From Paramacrobiotus metropolitanus (lineage: Eukaryota; Tardigrada; Eutardigrada; Parachela; Macrobiotidae): 64,000 nt of DNA. Made by a program: the position numbers and the translations under genes. How positions within the stretch are numbered: position 1 is the stretch's first letter; each line of letters begins with the position of its first letter. Where the stretch lies: assembly GCF_019649055.1 (NCBI RefSeq), contig NW_026570350.1:248001-312000 (forward strand). The letters run 5' to 3'. The notes under the pieces are model-generated. The model made no database searches. It was not told the DNA's origin and saw only the letters and a program-made list of their open reading frames with translations. Shown here piece by piece: positions 23,701-35,515 of this stretch.

Positions 23701-26700
23701 TCGAGGAGCTGAAGCGAATGGAGGGGAAGCTGACGAAGGCGGCGGAGGAAGAGAAGCGGCGGATACAGATGGAGTTCGCGCAGGAGATGAAGCGGTTTAA
23801 AGTAGGAGAACGGCATACATAAAAAAACACATAGAGTTATATAACGAATTTAAATAACCTTTAACACATACGAATACTCAATACGATTTTGAAAAATATA
23901 AAACAAAATTAAAGGTTTAGTATAGGTAAATTTATTATGGACCATCCAATAAATAAAATAATTATACCATAAATATACGTAAAATAATTTACCGTTGTAC
24001 TAGAATTTCGGCGTTCCTAGCGCCTTAAAAGCAAAACGAATAAAGCAACTGAAAAAAAGAAAAGCGCAGCTGCGTTTGTTGCCATTACCACCAGGCAATG
24101 GTATTATCTTCCCTTTTAGGAAGAAACTGAAGCAAATGTCCAATCGCAAAAGCTAGAACTGGAAGCACAGCAACGCCGGGATCTTGATATGTACAGAAAA
24201 ACATTACAAGAGCAAACTGATCAGCAGCGCGATGATTCCATTGACCAAGCGAAGAACCATTTCGATAAAGAACTGCAAACCAAATTGGCCGAACTAGAGG
24301 AACGTCATAAAGGTCAAGTAGAAGAAATCAGATGCCAGTTAAAAGCGCAATACACCGCCGATCTGAAGAAGTATCAAGATGAAAAAGAGGCTCAGATACA
24401 ACGCTTACACGAGGAAAATATTTCCAAGACACGCCAGCTTTTGGATGAACTGTTGAATAAACAAGAGAGAGAACTACAACGTTTGATGGAGAACCACGGG
24501 AAATTAAAAGAACGTTTAGAAAAAGAGCAAAACGTTAATTTCCAGAAAAGAATATCCAGCTTGGAGCAACAAAATAAACAAGAACATGCCGTTATGGAAA
24601 AGCGATATATTAAGCGGATTGAAGAGTTAAGAAAAGGTCATGAACGTGAAGTTGAAAACCTCCGCCTGGAATCAACTGATAATCAAGCTAAAGTTGTTAA
24701 AAAGCTGGAAATCTTGCATTTGAAGGAAATAACAGATTTAAGTAACGGCCACGTGGAGGAGGTTGAACGGTTAAAAAATGGGCATGTGCTGCAAATAGAA
24801 AGCATTTATCTGGAAAACGAGGCAAAACTCGCATCAGTAAAACGGTATTCAGCGGAAAATCTGCAGAAACTAGAAAACGAGCATCGAAACCGGATCGAAC
24901 AAGCCAAAGACTTATTAACCAGAGAGTACGAGCGAAAGATCGAAACGCTGAACGCGGAACTGGAAGAGCAGCGAGTTCAAAATTCGAACCGCGAAACCGA
25001 ATACACCAACGAAATCGCCGAATTGCGCTCGGATTATCAACAAGAAATCAGCGCACTGCAGCGCGCCAATAAAGATTGCAAACAACAGATCCTTCGCTTA
25101 GAAAGCGATTTGATTAAGCTGGAAAAAGAAAAGGTCAAGGGCAGTCAGCAATCCGTTCAGTGCGAGCAGTTACAGAAAGAACTGCAGACTAGTCAGGAGC
25201 TATTGGCCGATCAACGACAGAAGGTCGCCGAGATGGAAGACGAGATTCAGAAGCTGCGGGAAGAGCGGTATTTTGCGCTGGATGGTAAAGCGTTTGTGGA
25301 GCAGCAGATGCGGGAGTTGAATAAGGTGCGGACAATGGAAATACCGCGGGAAGGGAAGAACGGGATGCTGTCGGCGATGGAGAGTAGGAATCTGCGCACT
25401 CCGCATGGGCGGGTCCCTAGCGGGAACGGTGGGAGTGGGATGCTGCAGCTTTCGGTATCCGGAAGGAAACTAGCTGACAGAAGTCTTGTGTGTCACAGTA
25501 GGTAAACCATATCAATACAATAATTAATTAGAATACAGTAAGATTTAACCAAAATATACTAAAATATATGTGGCAAAAACCAAAATATATACCAAAAATA
25601 TACTAAAATACATATGGACTAAAAAATATTTAACCGTAATGTAAGTAATCCTACGTATTTTATTTTAGTACATTTTTCTTTTTTTATTTAATTGTTTTGT
25701 AAATCAAATTCTGTTGTAGTGTGCACTTTGTGGTATTAGTATTTTGACGGCTATTGCGGTATTGCCTAATAAAGACGCTTATTTATTTTTAAACTGCATC
25801 CATGTATTTTTATTTTGATATTGTACGTGAACGTATTGTACATGATGAACGTATTGTACATGATGAACGTATTGTACATGATGAACGTATTGTACATAAT
25901 AAACGAGTCTTAACTTTTCTTTTAGAGCATCCGCAGCTTCTGTTGATTCACCAAAGCCTGATCGTATAGCGGCGCCAAAACGACCAACAAGTGCTCGACG
26001 AGAAGCTCTAATCAGTAGGTAACTACGACTCACGGGAGAATCGTCAGTGCGTTATGAAATCATCACTGATATGTTATGCAGCTACATTTTGGTAACGATC
26101 ATCTAGAAATTAACGGTTGATTTGTTAGAGGCGGTTGCCGGTATCAACGCGGAGTCCTTACTGCAAGCGGCGCACCACGAATACGAAGAGCAGCTGAACG
26201 AGTGCATCCAGCATATCCACGATAAGGAAACGGAGGTTCGAGTAATTTTCAATAATTAACCAGCATCTTGCTTGTAATGAATATTTTAATAATTTTAGAT
26301 AGACTGCCTGCAAAATCGGCTGCATGAAGAATCTCGCCACACCCAGAAAGAACTCGATGGTATCCAGCATGAAAATTTAAAGCATCAGCAACTGGCGCAG
26401 CTGTACCGGCAGATTGTCAATACGGTGCTACCGCACCTTCCGGAATGTAACTACCGCAATCTCCATGATGTCGTGCAAGCGGCCACGTGGAACGATATTG
26501 CCGGGAAATGGCAGTTGCCCGCGGTGGAAGTGGCGGTTTCGGGGAGGTGCGATATTAGTCTGGATTTACGACCCGTGTCCCGACGGTCGGGACGAAGCAG
26601 TTCGTTGGTGCGACAGACAGCGCATGGTAAGTGAAAAGCGTTCTCTCGATATTTACCGATCCGTTTCTTGGTGAGTGAAAAGCGTTTTCTTGATATTGAA

Positions 26701-27369
26701 AGAAACCGTTCCGTTGTGAGTAAACAGCGTTTTCTCTACATTTAACAAAACCGCTTCATTGCTGCTACAAAATGTACGGTGCCGCTTTTGTAAGTTATCC
26801 ATCCACCTGAACATACATATGGATACTTGAAGTATCCATATGCAAGCATCAATTTTAAACCAGCGTTTAACTTTGTATTAAACATTATGTTGAACCTTAT
26901 GTCTAATACGAAGTAAAACGCTGGTTTAAAATTGATGGCAATAAAGTGATTCCGTCGAATGACAGCATAGCGCATGGATGAACGATTTTATGTTCAAAAC
27001 CAACTTATGTACCGCAGCGTACTTGCAGCTCTAGTCTAGATGTAAGAAAAACGGTTTTATATGCGGTTTTATATGAGTTGTACGACGGTTTTATCGTTAA
27101 CCGGTTTGTTAATTAGTCAAATGGCCTGACGATTAACTGGAGACAGTTTTGTGTCCTGAATTGTAGGTGGGCTAGGTACTTAATCATTTTTACTGCGCGC
27201 AGGTGATCTGGACGAGGAAGTTGTAACAGGACGCGGTAGTGCCTTTGAGTTTGATCCGTGTCCCAGTGTACAGTTGCCGCGGCCGTTAAGCTGTCGGCGC
27301 AGGATATCCGTGGCCCGCACACCGGTTCGGGGATACATGCAGCCCTTACGGTCCATGATAATTGAATAA
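20708..27369 (+). CDS. Kinesin-2 family motor (KIF17/OSM-3-like), 11 exons
   Basis: Exons: 20708-20776, 21144-21299, 21384-21499, 21902-22157, 22213-22386, 23107-23801, 24120-25501, 25926-26014, 26129-26235, 26299-26626, 27203-27369; about 1,180 aa. The N-terminal motor shows Walker [12 protein letters not shown] (residues about 89-99), switch I NTDSSRSH, switch II DLAGSE and [13 protein letters not shown]. The neck ([20 protein letters not shown]) is kinesin-2-like. A coiled coil of about 580 residues follows, then a tail with [15 protein letters not shown] and a basic C-terminus. Kinesin-2 motors walk to microtubule plus ends and drive intraflagellar and dendritic transport. Exon 4 has an apparent 1-nt frame problem at about 22020-22065: KPGHHP and [16 protein letters not shown] lie in different frames, and exon length misses phase by one. 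This is a sequencing error or a recent mutation. A decayed copy of the first four exons lies 3.9 kb upstream. Confidence 0.85.
21733..21815. repeat. AT-rich tandem repeat in kinesin intron 3
   Basis: TTAATATTGGATAATATATT-type units and a shorter TTAGTTAATA unit are repeated several times. The repeat lies within the intron between motor exons 3 and 4. Confidence 0.75.
25829..25900. repeat. 18-bp minisatellite in kinesin intron 7
   Basis: Four nearly perfect tandem copies of GAACGTATTGTACATGAT. The array lies in the intron between the long coiled-coil exon and the small exon at 25926, close to the 3' splice site. Confidence 0.9.
26816..26938. repeat. Palindrome plus fold-back inverted repeat in kinesin intron 10
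   Basis: A perfect 27 bp palindrome (CATATGGATACTT, G, and its complement) occupies 26816-26842. It is followed by an inverted repeat whose arms, 26847-26883 and 26901-26938, share ATCAATTTTAAACCAGCGTT with a few mismatches around a 17 bp loop. The size suggests a small fold-back MITE. No target-site duplication is evident. Confidence 0.75.
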
Positions 27370-29517
27370 GGCAGTGCAAGTTACGTAAATATCAGTAGAA
27401 ACCTGGATCTTTTTATACGTTTATGCCGATCAAATGGCTGTCTTTGTTGTATCATACTCTATTACATTACCTGTAATTGGAACGCATTCGATGACTGGAA
27501 TGGCTAAATTGTTAATTGCAGTGTAAACATGTGGTGAAGGTGTCGAATCTCGATAACTGGTGCTTGTAGCGAATTTCATGCTAGAATGTTGGACAGAAAT
27601 AAAGGTGAATCAGCTAGTCCTTCCGTGGTTAAAAAATGTACTAGTATGTAATAACAGCGTGCGATATAAACACATCAAGCGTGCGTATAATCGCCACCAC
27701 CGCGGTGCGGAACAGCAAAGCGTTTGTTTGCGCCGTATGCGTTTAACCGAAGGGTCTATACTTTTTTTCGCCTATGTAAAAATTGTGCATTGTAGAGTAC
27801 ATACCAGAAGATCAAGGCAGTCCGTTTCCAACCACTTTATGCTGTTTCATGCTAAGTTCACAGGACTTTGCCATATGACACGATCCTGTGTTTTAAGCAT
27901 AAACAACCAGAATATCCACAACGGACTGAAGCAGTACGGTCAGATAAATGGCAGATCTCAGAGTACTGATTACTAGTACGTCCACTGATTAGTTTAAGGA
28001 TGAATATTGTAATGACCCTAACCATGCAAGCCCAACAGAAAGCACCGTTTAGAGTACAGATTATGAATTGTATCCAGTGTCATCGTTGGACTTGCAGGGT
28101 TAACCAGACGAAAATATCTTGTTATTCCACCCATGTATCCAAAATTGCCAGGCACTCGACTCAGACAAATCGACCGTGATAAAACGGAATAATACTGTGT
28201 GGTGCGGACACCGCGGTGTCGAGAGACGAGCGTTTTTGTACTCTTATATGGTGAAGAGATTATTGATCGCGCGCGGTACAGTTTCGGCAGGATTTATCCT
28301 TGTAGCCTATAAATTATCCTTGCGCTGTTTATACATCGATTACCTGCTGACAGCTTAAAAGATCCATGTGCACGAGAAAGCGTTTTCGAGTTTTAATGGA
28401 AAGAGTAGTTAGGCGCACCTGCAATGAAAATGCAGGATGGAACTGGCAGCAGTATAATGCGTTTGTTACTCACTCATAGCATCGTCCATTAACCTTACGT
28501 GTACAGTGCACACGATAATGCGGCTATGTAGAAATATAGATATATACTCGTATACAAAATACAGATATAGATATATACAAATATATATATACAAATACAA
28601 AGATATATACAAAATGTCTATGAAAACCTAACCTAATCTTTGCTTTTCGGCGTGTTGGTTTACGTAATTGTACCGATTTACCCGATAAAGCACAGCAATA
28701 ATACTGATTGTGGCACTGCGTAACTGATATATACGGTCGTTACAGTTTAATCCTTTGGTGTCTAACTACGTACTTGTACAGTACTGTTTTTTGACACCCT
28801 CGTTCATTTACATGGTAATTAAACTCAAGGTAGAAAACAATACAAAAAAGAAATACACAGTTGATCAACTACACGCCGACAGAGCTATCAAAAAAATTTG
28901 TGGGAGAATTCCTCAATATGTATCTCACAATCATGAGCGGTAATCAACCAGTCATGAGGTAAGGTATCAGCAAACTTGCTATGTAATGGCTGTGATTTAC
29001 AATATACCTTTAAAGCGCAGTCCGTTAAGCGGTTTTGCCTGGAGGCATGTCGCACTTTAATGGCCTGTACGCTTTGTACAGCCTGTCATTATCTCCGCAT
29101 GTTTAATGCAGAACCTTGTAACCGATGCAGGAAGCGATACGGAATCCGTTAACCCTGCGGTGCTGTACTTCCGCCAAACGTTCCTACCGCTGACTGTCAA
29201 GTGGCACGCGAGTAATCGGAAACCGAACCGGCTCGCCTCAGCAAACCGGAAACGCTAAACCGTCCCACCGGTAATCCGTTCATCGGCATAATGGTACGCG
29301 CAGAAATTTCCAGTAAATGCAGTGTCCGTGTACAGAAAATGACAGTAGGCACGCATCGTACTTTACTCGTGCATCGTGCTTTGCATTGTACGTTGTACCG
29401 TACTGTACATCGTAGTATGTATACGTACTGAATTATTAACGTATCACATTTCAGGCGAATCAGCTGGGAGTGTCACGCCTTGTGTAGATCGCGCCAAAGT
29501 GCTTTCAGTCTACAGAG
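27370..29517. other. Intergenic, no gene seen
   Basis: The longest ORF (27560-27976, 138 codons) has no recognisable domain and no splice or codon pattern like the neighbouring genes. An ATAGATATATAC-rich patch lies at 28550-28615. The region separates the kinesin 3' end from the kinase promoter. Confidence 0.5.
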
Positions 29518-29525
29518 TATAAATA
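29518..29525 (+). promoter_or_regulatory. TATA box of the DMRY-repeat kinase gene
   Basis: TATAAATA lies 170 bp upstream of the kinase ATG. By position it would set transcription start near 29550, leaving a 5' UTR of about 145 bp. Confidence 0.5.
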
Positions 29526-29530
29526 CCTGC

Positions 29531-29621
29531 GGTTTTTCTGCTCAGATACTTCACAACTGTTTCTTCGCAATCTGTCGTTCTGTGGTTTTTCTGCTGAGGA
29601 ACTTCACAACCGCTTCTTCGC
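29531..29621 (+). repeat. Direct repeat in the kinase 5' UTR or core promoter
   Basis: Two copies of a 39 bp sequence (29531-29569 and 29583-29621) share GTTTTTCTGCT and ACTTCACAAC, then CTTCTTCGCAAT-type ends, with few differences. They lie just after the TATA box and before the ATG. Confidence 0.7.
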
Positions 29622-29694
29622 AATTAAGCATTCGCTCAGTTAATTTTTTTTGCTAAGTTACGCTTTTCTCCGTACTTTCGAAACCGCTTAAAGA

Positions 29695-31950
29695 ATGAGT
29701 AATTTACACTATAAAAAAGACGGTTCACTGGACATGCGCTACTCGTCATCGCGAGCCGCCGCCGCCAGCAGTTCCAGCAGTAGTACAGCGTATCCATCGT
29801 CTTCCATATCGGCACCCAGTCCCAGCTTCACATCTACCAATCCCAGCAGCAGTACAGCGTACCCATCGTCCTCCGTGTCGGCACCCAGTCCCAGCTTCTC
29901 TTCCAACATTTCCATGCCCTCGTACCGCGAATCTTCCGCCAGCAGTGATCTGCACTACAAAAAAGACGGAAGTTTGGATATGCGGTACACTTCATCGCGA
30001 GCCGCTTCAACCGAACCCAGTGTCGCTCGGGCAGTCCCGACGGCCAGTACAGCCAGCAGTGACCTTCACTATAAAAAGGACGGGACGCTGGATATGCGGT
30101 ACAACTCTTCGCAACAGGCGGCCAGCGTCAGCAGTCCCGTAGCTGCGGCGCCTGCTGAGCGGGATGATCGGCATTATAAGAAAGATGGCTCGCTGGACAT
30201 GCGGTATACTTCGTCGAAATTAGCTAGTGTAGCGAAAGATCGTAATGGCGGTCTGCATTACAAGAAGGACGGGACGCCGGACATGCGATATACTAGTTCT
30301 AAGCAGGCGGCAAACAACAACCATTCAGCTGGGTAAGCTCATAAGCTTCCAAACGATTTTGAAACCAAACCAATAATAATTATTATTCACGGTTATAACG
30401 GATACTTCGATCAATATAACAAACTACCTAACATCATTTGGCAATTAAGTGGCATGGATCCAGCTGGTCAGCAAATGTTTAATTGTTATACGGACCGACA
30501 CAGTTCAACTGTGAATATCAGCGCAATCTGGATGTTCGGGATTACGAAAATTCACTCACATTGTTCATACACTTTATCCAGGAAATTGTTTCACTAACGT
30601 CGTCACTGACATTTTTTTCATTTAATTGCTTTTTGATTGTTTATATAGTTCCCAGCCTAACGCTGCGCTCGTTCCGGAAAAACTACACTACAAGAAGGAC
30701 GGCACCCTGGACATGCGCTACAAATCCAGCCGTAACGCCCAACAAGAAGTGGATAACTACAACGCCCACGCTCGGGAGGAGTATCTAGAAAATCTGATGC
30801 AGGAAGCGGCGCTGCGGCGTTTGTGGCAGCAACAGCAGGCGGAAGTCATCCAGATTCCTCGTCAACCGGAATACATAACACCGGAACATCTGGCGACCAT
30901 CCGGCAACAGTACACCCAGCTGGAACGGGGCGACATTGACAGCATTCGTCTGGACGATGCCCGCGAGATCCCGTATACCGCTCTAAAGATCACTGGTAAG
31001 AAACTCGGTTCCGGAGCGTTTGGCGACGTGGTCCTGGCGGAATGGGGCAGTATGCAGGTGGCGCTGAAGACACTGCGCCCGGAAGCGCAACCCAACCGCC
31101 GCGAGAGGCAGTTATTCATCCGGGAGATCGCCATCCTGGCGCAGTTAGGCAAGCATCCCAATCTGGTGGCGTTTCATGGGTACTGTCTGGACCCGTTGAG
31201 CATCGTGATGGAATACGTGGAGCTGGGGAATCTGCATAATTTGCTGCATATTTGTGTGGATCGCCAGGTGGAGCTGAAGATCGCGGATGGGCGGATTAAG
31301 AAGAATATCATCATCGGGATCGTGGATGGGATGAAAGCGCTGCACGATGCCGGGATCGTGCACGGGGATTTGAAGCCGCAGAATGTCCTGGTTGACCGGA
31401 AGTATCAGGCGAAGATCACAGATTTCGGGCTGGCCAATCTGCGTTACAAGGCATCGTCGGTGGTGCACACGGAGAAAAGTCAGGATTACGAGATTATCGG
31501 TAAGTGTGCCAGGAAAATACCAACCGTTTCATGTAGAGTATACAGGAAATCTGCAAGTACATAACGTTTTCGTTTTTACGCTTTGCAGGCGGCACTGCTG
31601 CTTATATGGCACCGGAATCCATGGACAGCACCAAGGAGTCTAATTTCAGTCAGCCTAAGTTCAGCAGCGACGTCTACGCTTTTGGCATCGTGCTGAACGA
31701 GCTGGCTACGGAGGAAGAGCCATACGCTGATCAGTACCGCAACTTTGCCGGTCATGGTCCGTTCGCCGCTGTGAAATTCGCCCAACAAGGCCGCCGACCA
31801 CGCATCGGAGAGAAGGTCCGCGCCGACCTCGTGGCGCTGATTAAGAGCTGCTGGGACGCCAAGCCAGAGCGTCGTCCGACCTTTGCCAGCATCCAGGAAA
31901 CGGTTCGCGGCAATCGCTTCCAGATGCCCAACGGTCCCGGTCTGAACTGA
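29695..31950 (+). CDS. Protein kinase with N-terminal LHYKKDG-DMRY repeats (3 exons)
   Basis: Model: join(29695..30332, 30649..31499, 31589..31950), 616 aa, with consistent GT-AG phases. The first 240 residues carry six copies of HYKKDG[S/T][L/P]DMRY followed by xSS[K/R]: at about residues 5, 85, 124, 159 and 187, and a sixth in exon 2 at about 225. Between the first two lies a duplicated Ser/Pro-rich block (SSSTAYPSSS, SAPSPSF). A linker with a predicted helix precedes a kinase domain (about 325-610): GSGAFGDV loop, VALK lysine, HGDLKPQN catalytic loop (HGD, not HRD), DFG, APE and WDAKPERRPTF. Residues needed for catalysis are present. The fold looks TKL-like, and HGD makes it a non-RD kinase. 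Repeat function is unknown; similar KKDG-xDMR motifs occur in assorted proteins, but I cannot name the family. A decayed paralogue lies 3.6 kb downstream. Confidence 0.85.
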
Positions 31951-34900
31951 ATTATTCTCGGCCATTCAGCATACACCAGATATCTTCCATCGGGCCTTAA
32001 CGATTCCCTGTATTTGATTAAATTTACGACGTTTAGCGCAAAACATTTGTTCAATGTCGCACCGCATTTCGCACGTTTTATCACCGATTATTTTTCCGTA
32101 GGAGTACCGCTAATACTGCAGAATGCAGACCACAATCAGTTGATTATGGTCTTACATAGCCGTGGTATCCGCATTTCCATAGCCGCTGTATCCGTATTCC
32201 ACATAGCCGTTGAATCCGTATTTCCATAATTATAATTCTAAGTTATCCAGTCGACCTAAAGAACTGTTTCTTGTTTTGGCTTCGCTTTCTGACACTTATT
32301 GAGCCATTGATTTATTTGTCGTACTTGCTGCTAAAATTAATAAAAAAATGTGGTGCCTGTGATGCGGTAATTCCCCGTTTCCGTAGTACACATGAGTCAT
32401 GACCATTTTTTAATTACACAACCAACTGTCAACAAGCACTGATCGCTGGGGTGACAATCGATCGTGGAGCACGACAGCGAAACAGCGAAGCTTCTCTATT
32501 TGCCCTTTCCCGCGCTACATTCGGTACTTATATTCCGTTAACATTCATGGTGAAGGTTTTGTGTTGCGCCGTTGGGAAATCCTTTTAAGCCGATTTGTTT
32601 TCCAGTAGCCAACAACGGCAAAGTATGTGCTCTAACACGTTGCATATGGCAACATATCTGCACTGGCCACGTACCAGGATCCAGCTCATTCCCTGGACAC
32701 GAACCAAGGCGTCACGTTGTCACGCACCCGCTGTCGTCGGTCGCAGTGATACACCTACGCTGTTTCCGGTGGTCGAGCATGTTCTGACGTTTTCCACGAG
32801 ACTCCGCGGCCGAAGCGAGGTTCTCCACATGCCTCAAAAACTATGTCAGCGTTCCGCCAACTTATTCGATTAACCGCTACTAACGCCACGACAACAGTTA
32901 CCGCTCTCAGAAATATAAAAGTGAAGCGCATGGTGTACAGGATCATGATGGCAGCGGTATTTAAAGTCTCGGTTTCCAAAGTGAACGCAATGCCCGTTTT
33001 CGCTAGCTCGGAAATGATGTCAATACTCAATAGCATCATTTCCGGGCTAGCGATAACGTAGTAAATAACTTTAAGCTTAACCAGTTTTTTTTTATACCGC
33101 GGAACAATATTCTGATTATGCCGAAGTTCGGCTGTAGCTTATCCAAGTTCGTTTCTGAACTAAGGGTGGTTCGGAAATGACCTTGGCAAGGCTACGGTCG
33201 TTGACAAGGTCGCTTGGGATGATTGCCAGTTGTCGTGTAAAGGGCACTACCCAGGTTATTGATATTCCATACGGGAGACAAAGGTATCCGTGTTGCAGTT
33301 AAGACTGAGCAGCACAAGGCGTCCGCCAGATAATATCGTCTTGCTCCAAGTTACTTCGGTAACCGTCATTCCCAAAATATTCCGTGACAGATCTACTTCC
33401 AGTCGCTATCGCCATCCAGAAATGAATACAAATCCATGGGGTCATTACTGTTTTGGTTGGCACGATACCGGCAACACGTTCCAGCAAGAAGTTCCTCGGT
33501 TCGTCGCATTTTAGGGAGGACAGCATTAGGAACGATGATTATTATTGCTTCTGCATAGTACTTCGCTGAAACTTTTAAAACCCTGGGCAGCGGACAGCAA
33601 ACATTGCAAGCATAAAAATTTGCAGTAGCCCAAGAATTGTTGAGCATATCCTTTGTGCCCACACTACGACCAGGAGGTTCTTTACAGAGCGCGGGATAAC
33701 AAATATATTTATTTGGTATTACGCGCTCTTTAAAGTACCGCCAATCGAACTAAGTTGCCAATGGGAGTACTGAGACTGCACGCGCAAAGTCATCGAAGCA
33801 TACTGCGAAATGTACGGTATGCTTCATGGTCAAAGAAAAGAAGTTTATCGAATAATTCTGCGTAAAAAAAACTACCTATGGCTATGACCTTTACAAAGCA
33901 GTTAGACAGTGACCTGTCGGTATTGGAACATACGAGTGGGAAAAATCACCGGGGAAGCAGACGCGCAGAAACTGTTGTGTCCGGGCGCATCGTATATATA
34001 GTAAACTTGCCAACCTGTTCCGACCGATAGGAAATTATTTGCAATGCGCTTATTCACGGAGAATCCCCGGTAAACAGTGCCAAGTGGTGTTGCGCAAAGG
34101 CAGCTCCATTTGTCAGAAACGGATAGGGGGAATGCTTTCATGACGGGAGCATCCGCGAGCGACAACAGTTCCGTATTTACCTATGTAGTCTCGTTGAACT
34201 GAAGCCCAAAGTGATCTATATTTGTTTTCATGCACTGATCAACGCTGTTGCTGAAATAAACAAAGCAGAAAATTGTGCAAGTACGTGGAACTAGCGATGC
34301 CATAATTTAAATACAGTAACTATTTGCAAATCCTTTTATTGTCCATGATGAATGGACGTTTTAGCAGCCATTTCCTTCGACTGTCAATATCAACAGTTTG
34401 AGTACAGTACATCAATACTGCAGAACGAGAGATCTGGCTAACTGTATCTGTACACTGTACTCGTATGCTTTTGAAAACGTAAAATGCCAACTTAAGTTAC
34501 CTGACTTTATGCTTTCGGCAATTCGAAAGAACGTTTCATATTTTTTTAAGATATTCTCATCGTTTTTTATTAAAATAAATGCTATCTATGAAAGTATTTC
34601 GCTTTTCTGCAGAAAATTGACAGTTTCGGAATTGATATTCACCGAATGAGCCTGGTTAGGCCTCATTTGCGTAGAAATCAATAGCCTTTATATCAGATAC
34701 ATTACTCCCAATTAGCGCATATACGAATATAACATATCTGCAACATTTATTAAGCAAAGCGCTTCTGGTATTGTTTTCTGTAAATACAGACAAATTGTGT
34801 TGCATTGTACTGTTTTTACGCACACAACTGTAGTTGTACAGAGCTCCAAAAAACCTTCCGAGGACATCGCGTATTAATCTCACATTCATCAGCAAAAGCG

Positions 34901-35515
34901 GCTGATATAAATCACCTATAGTCCAGTATCATTATTAGCCGACTCTTTGAATCTCGATTCATAAATGTTTAAACGACTACTCACACTTTTTGGCTTTTAT
35001 CGATTATGCCGAACAAACCGGCTTGGCTGAAAGCAAGTCACACTTTCATGAGTCATCCGCTTTACACTGCACATCTCTGCATGCTGAATGCTGCCATGCT
35101 GAATGCTGCTTTCCTCTCACATGTTGAAAATCCATTCATCGAAACGCTAGCAGAATTTTCCACTTTCCGGTAGATGCGTTGCCGGTGCATAGAAGTACAG
35201 TACTGGTACAGTAACGGTTGAACACACATCGTACAATTTTTGCTCGCTGGCTAATATTATTACACCGTATCCGCGTATCGTATGTATTGATTTCTAGCGT
35301 GCCAACTTTCAAAGGAAAGCTTTAAATCTGAGACACACTTTGTTTTGCGATTTGCGCCAAAATCCAGATGTATTTTCATCAGTAAATACTACCTACGCTT
35401 TTGTTTGGACCGATTACGTCGAATTGTTTCTGCGCAGTCCGTCCGCCTCAGACTCGTTAAATTCTTATTAATTAATCCTTTTTCTCTGAGATTGTTTGGC
35501 TCACGGGAAGTGGAT
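31951..35515. other. Intergenic between kinase paralogues; possible minus-strand exons
   Basis: No complete gene is seen. Three minus-strand frames look mildly protein-like: 34165-33902 (ends in a CAG|GTCACT donor), 33662-33393, and 33039-32755 with a hydrophobic stretch MRFTFIFLRAVTVVVALVAV. They could be exons of an unresolved gene, but I could not connect their phases or recognise a family. A 52 bp hairpin lies at 33001-33052. Confidence 0.3.
33001..33052. repeat. Short hairpin
   Basis: Arms CGCTAGCTCGGAAATGATG (33001-33019) and its complement (33034-33052) pair at 18 of 19 positions around a 14-nt loop. It could be a small fold-back element or an RNA hairpin. Confidence 0.7.

Noticed and set aside
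23229-23816. 195-codon Leu/Pro-rich ORF on the minus strand
   Set aside because: It is antisense to the kinesin neck and coiled coil. GAG and CGG codon bias produces the LLLPLQH composition.
27560-27976. 138-codon plus-strand ORF downstream of kinesin
   Set aside because: No recognisable domain, no homologous neighbour and a composition like the intergenic DNA around it.
29746-29955. Gly-rich minus-strand ORF
   Set aside because: Antisense shadow of the Ser/Pro-rich part of the repeat kinase.
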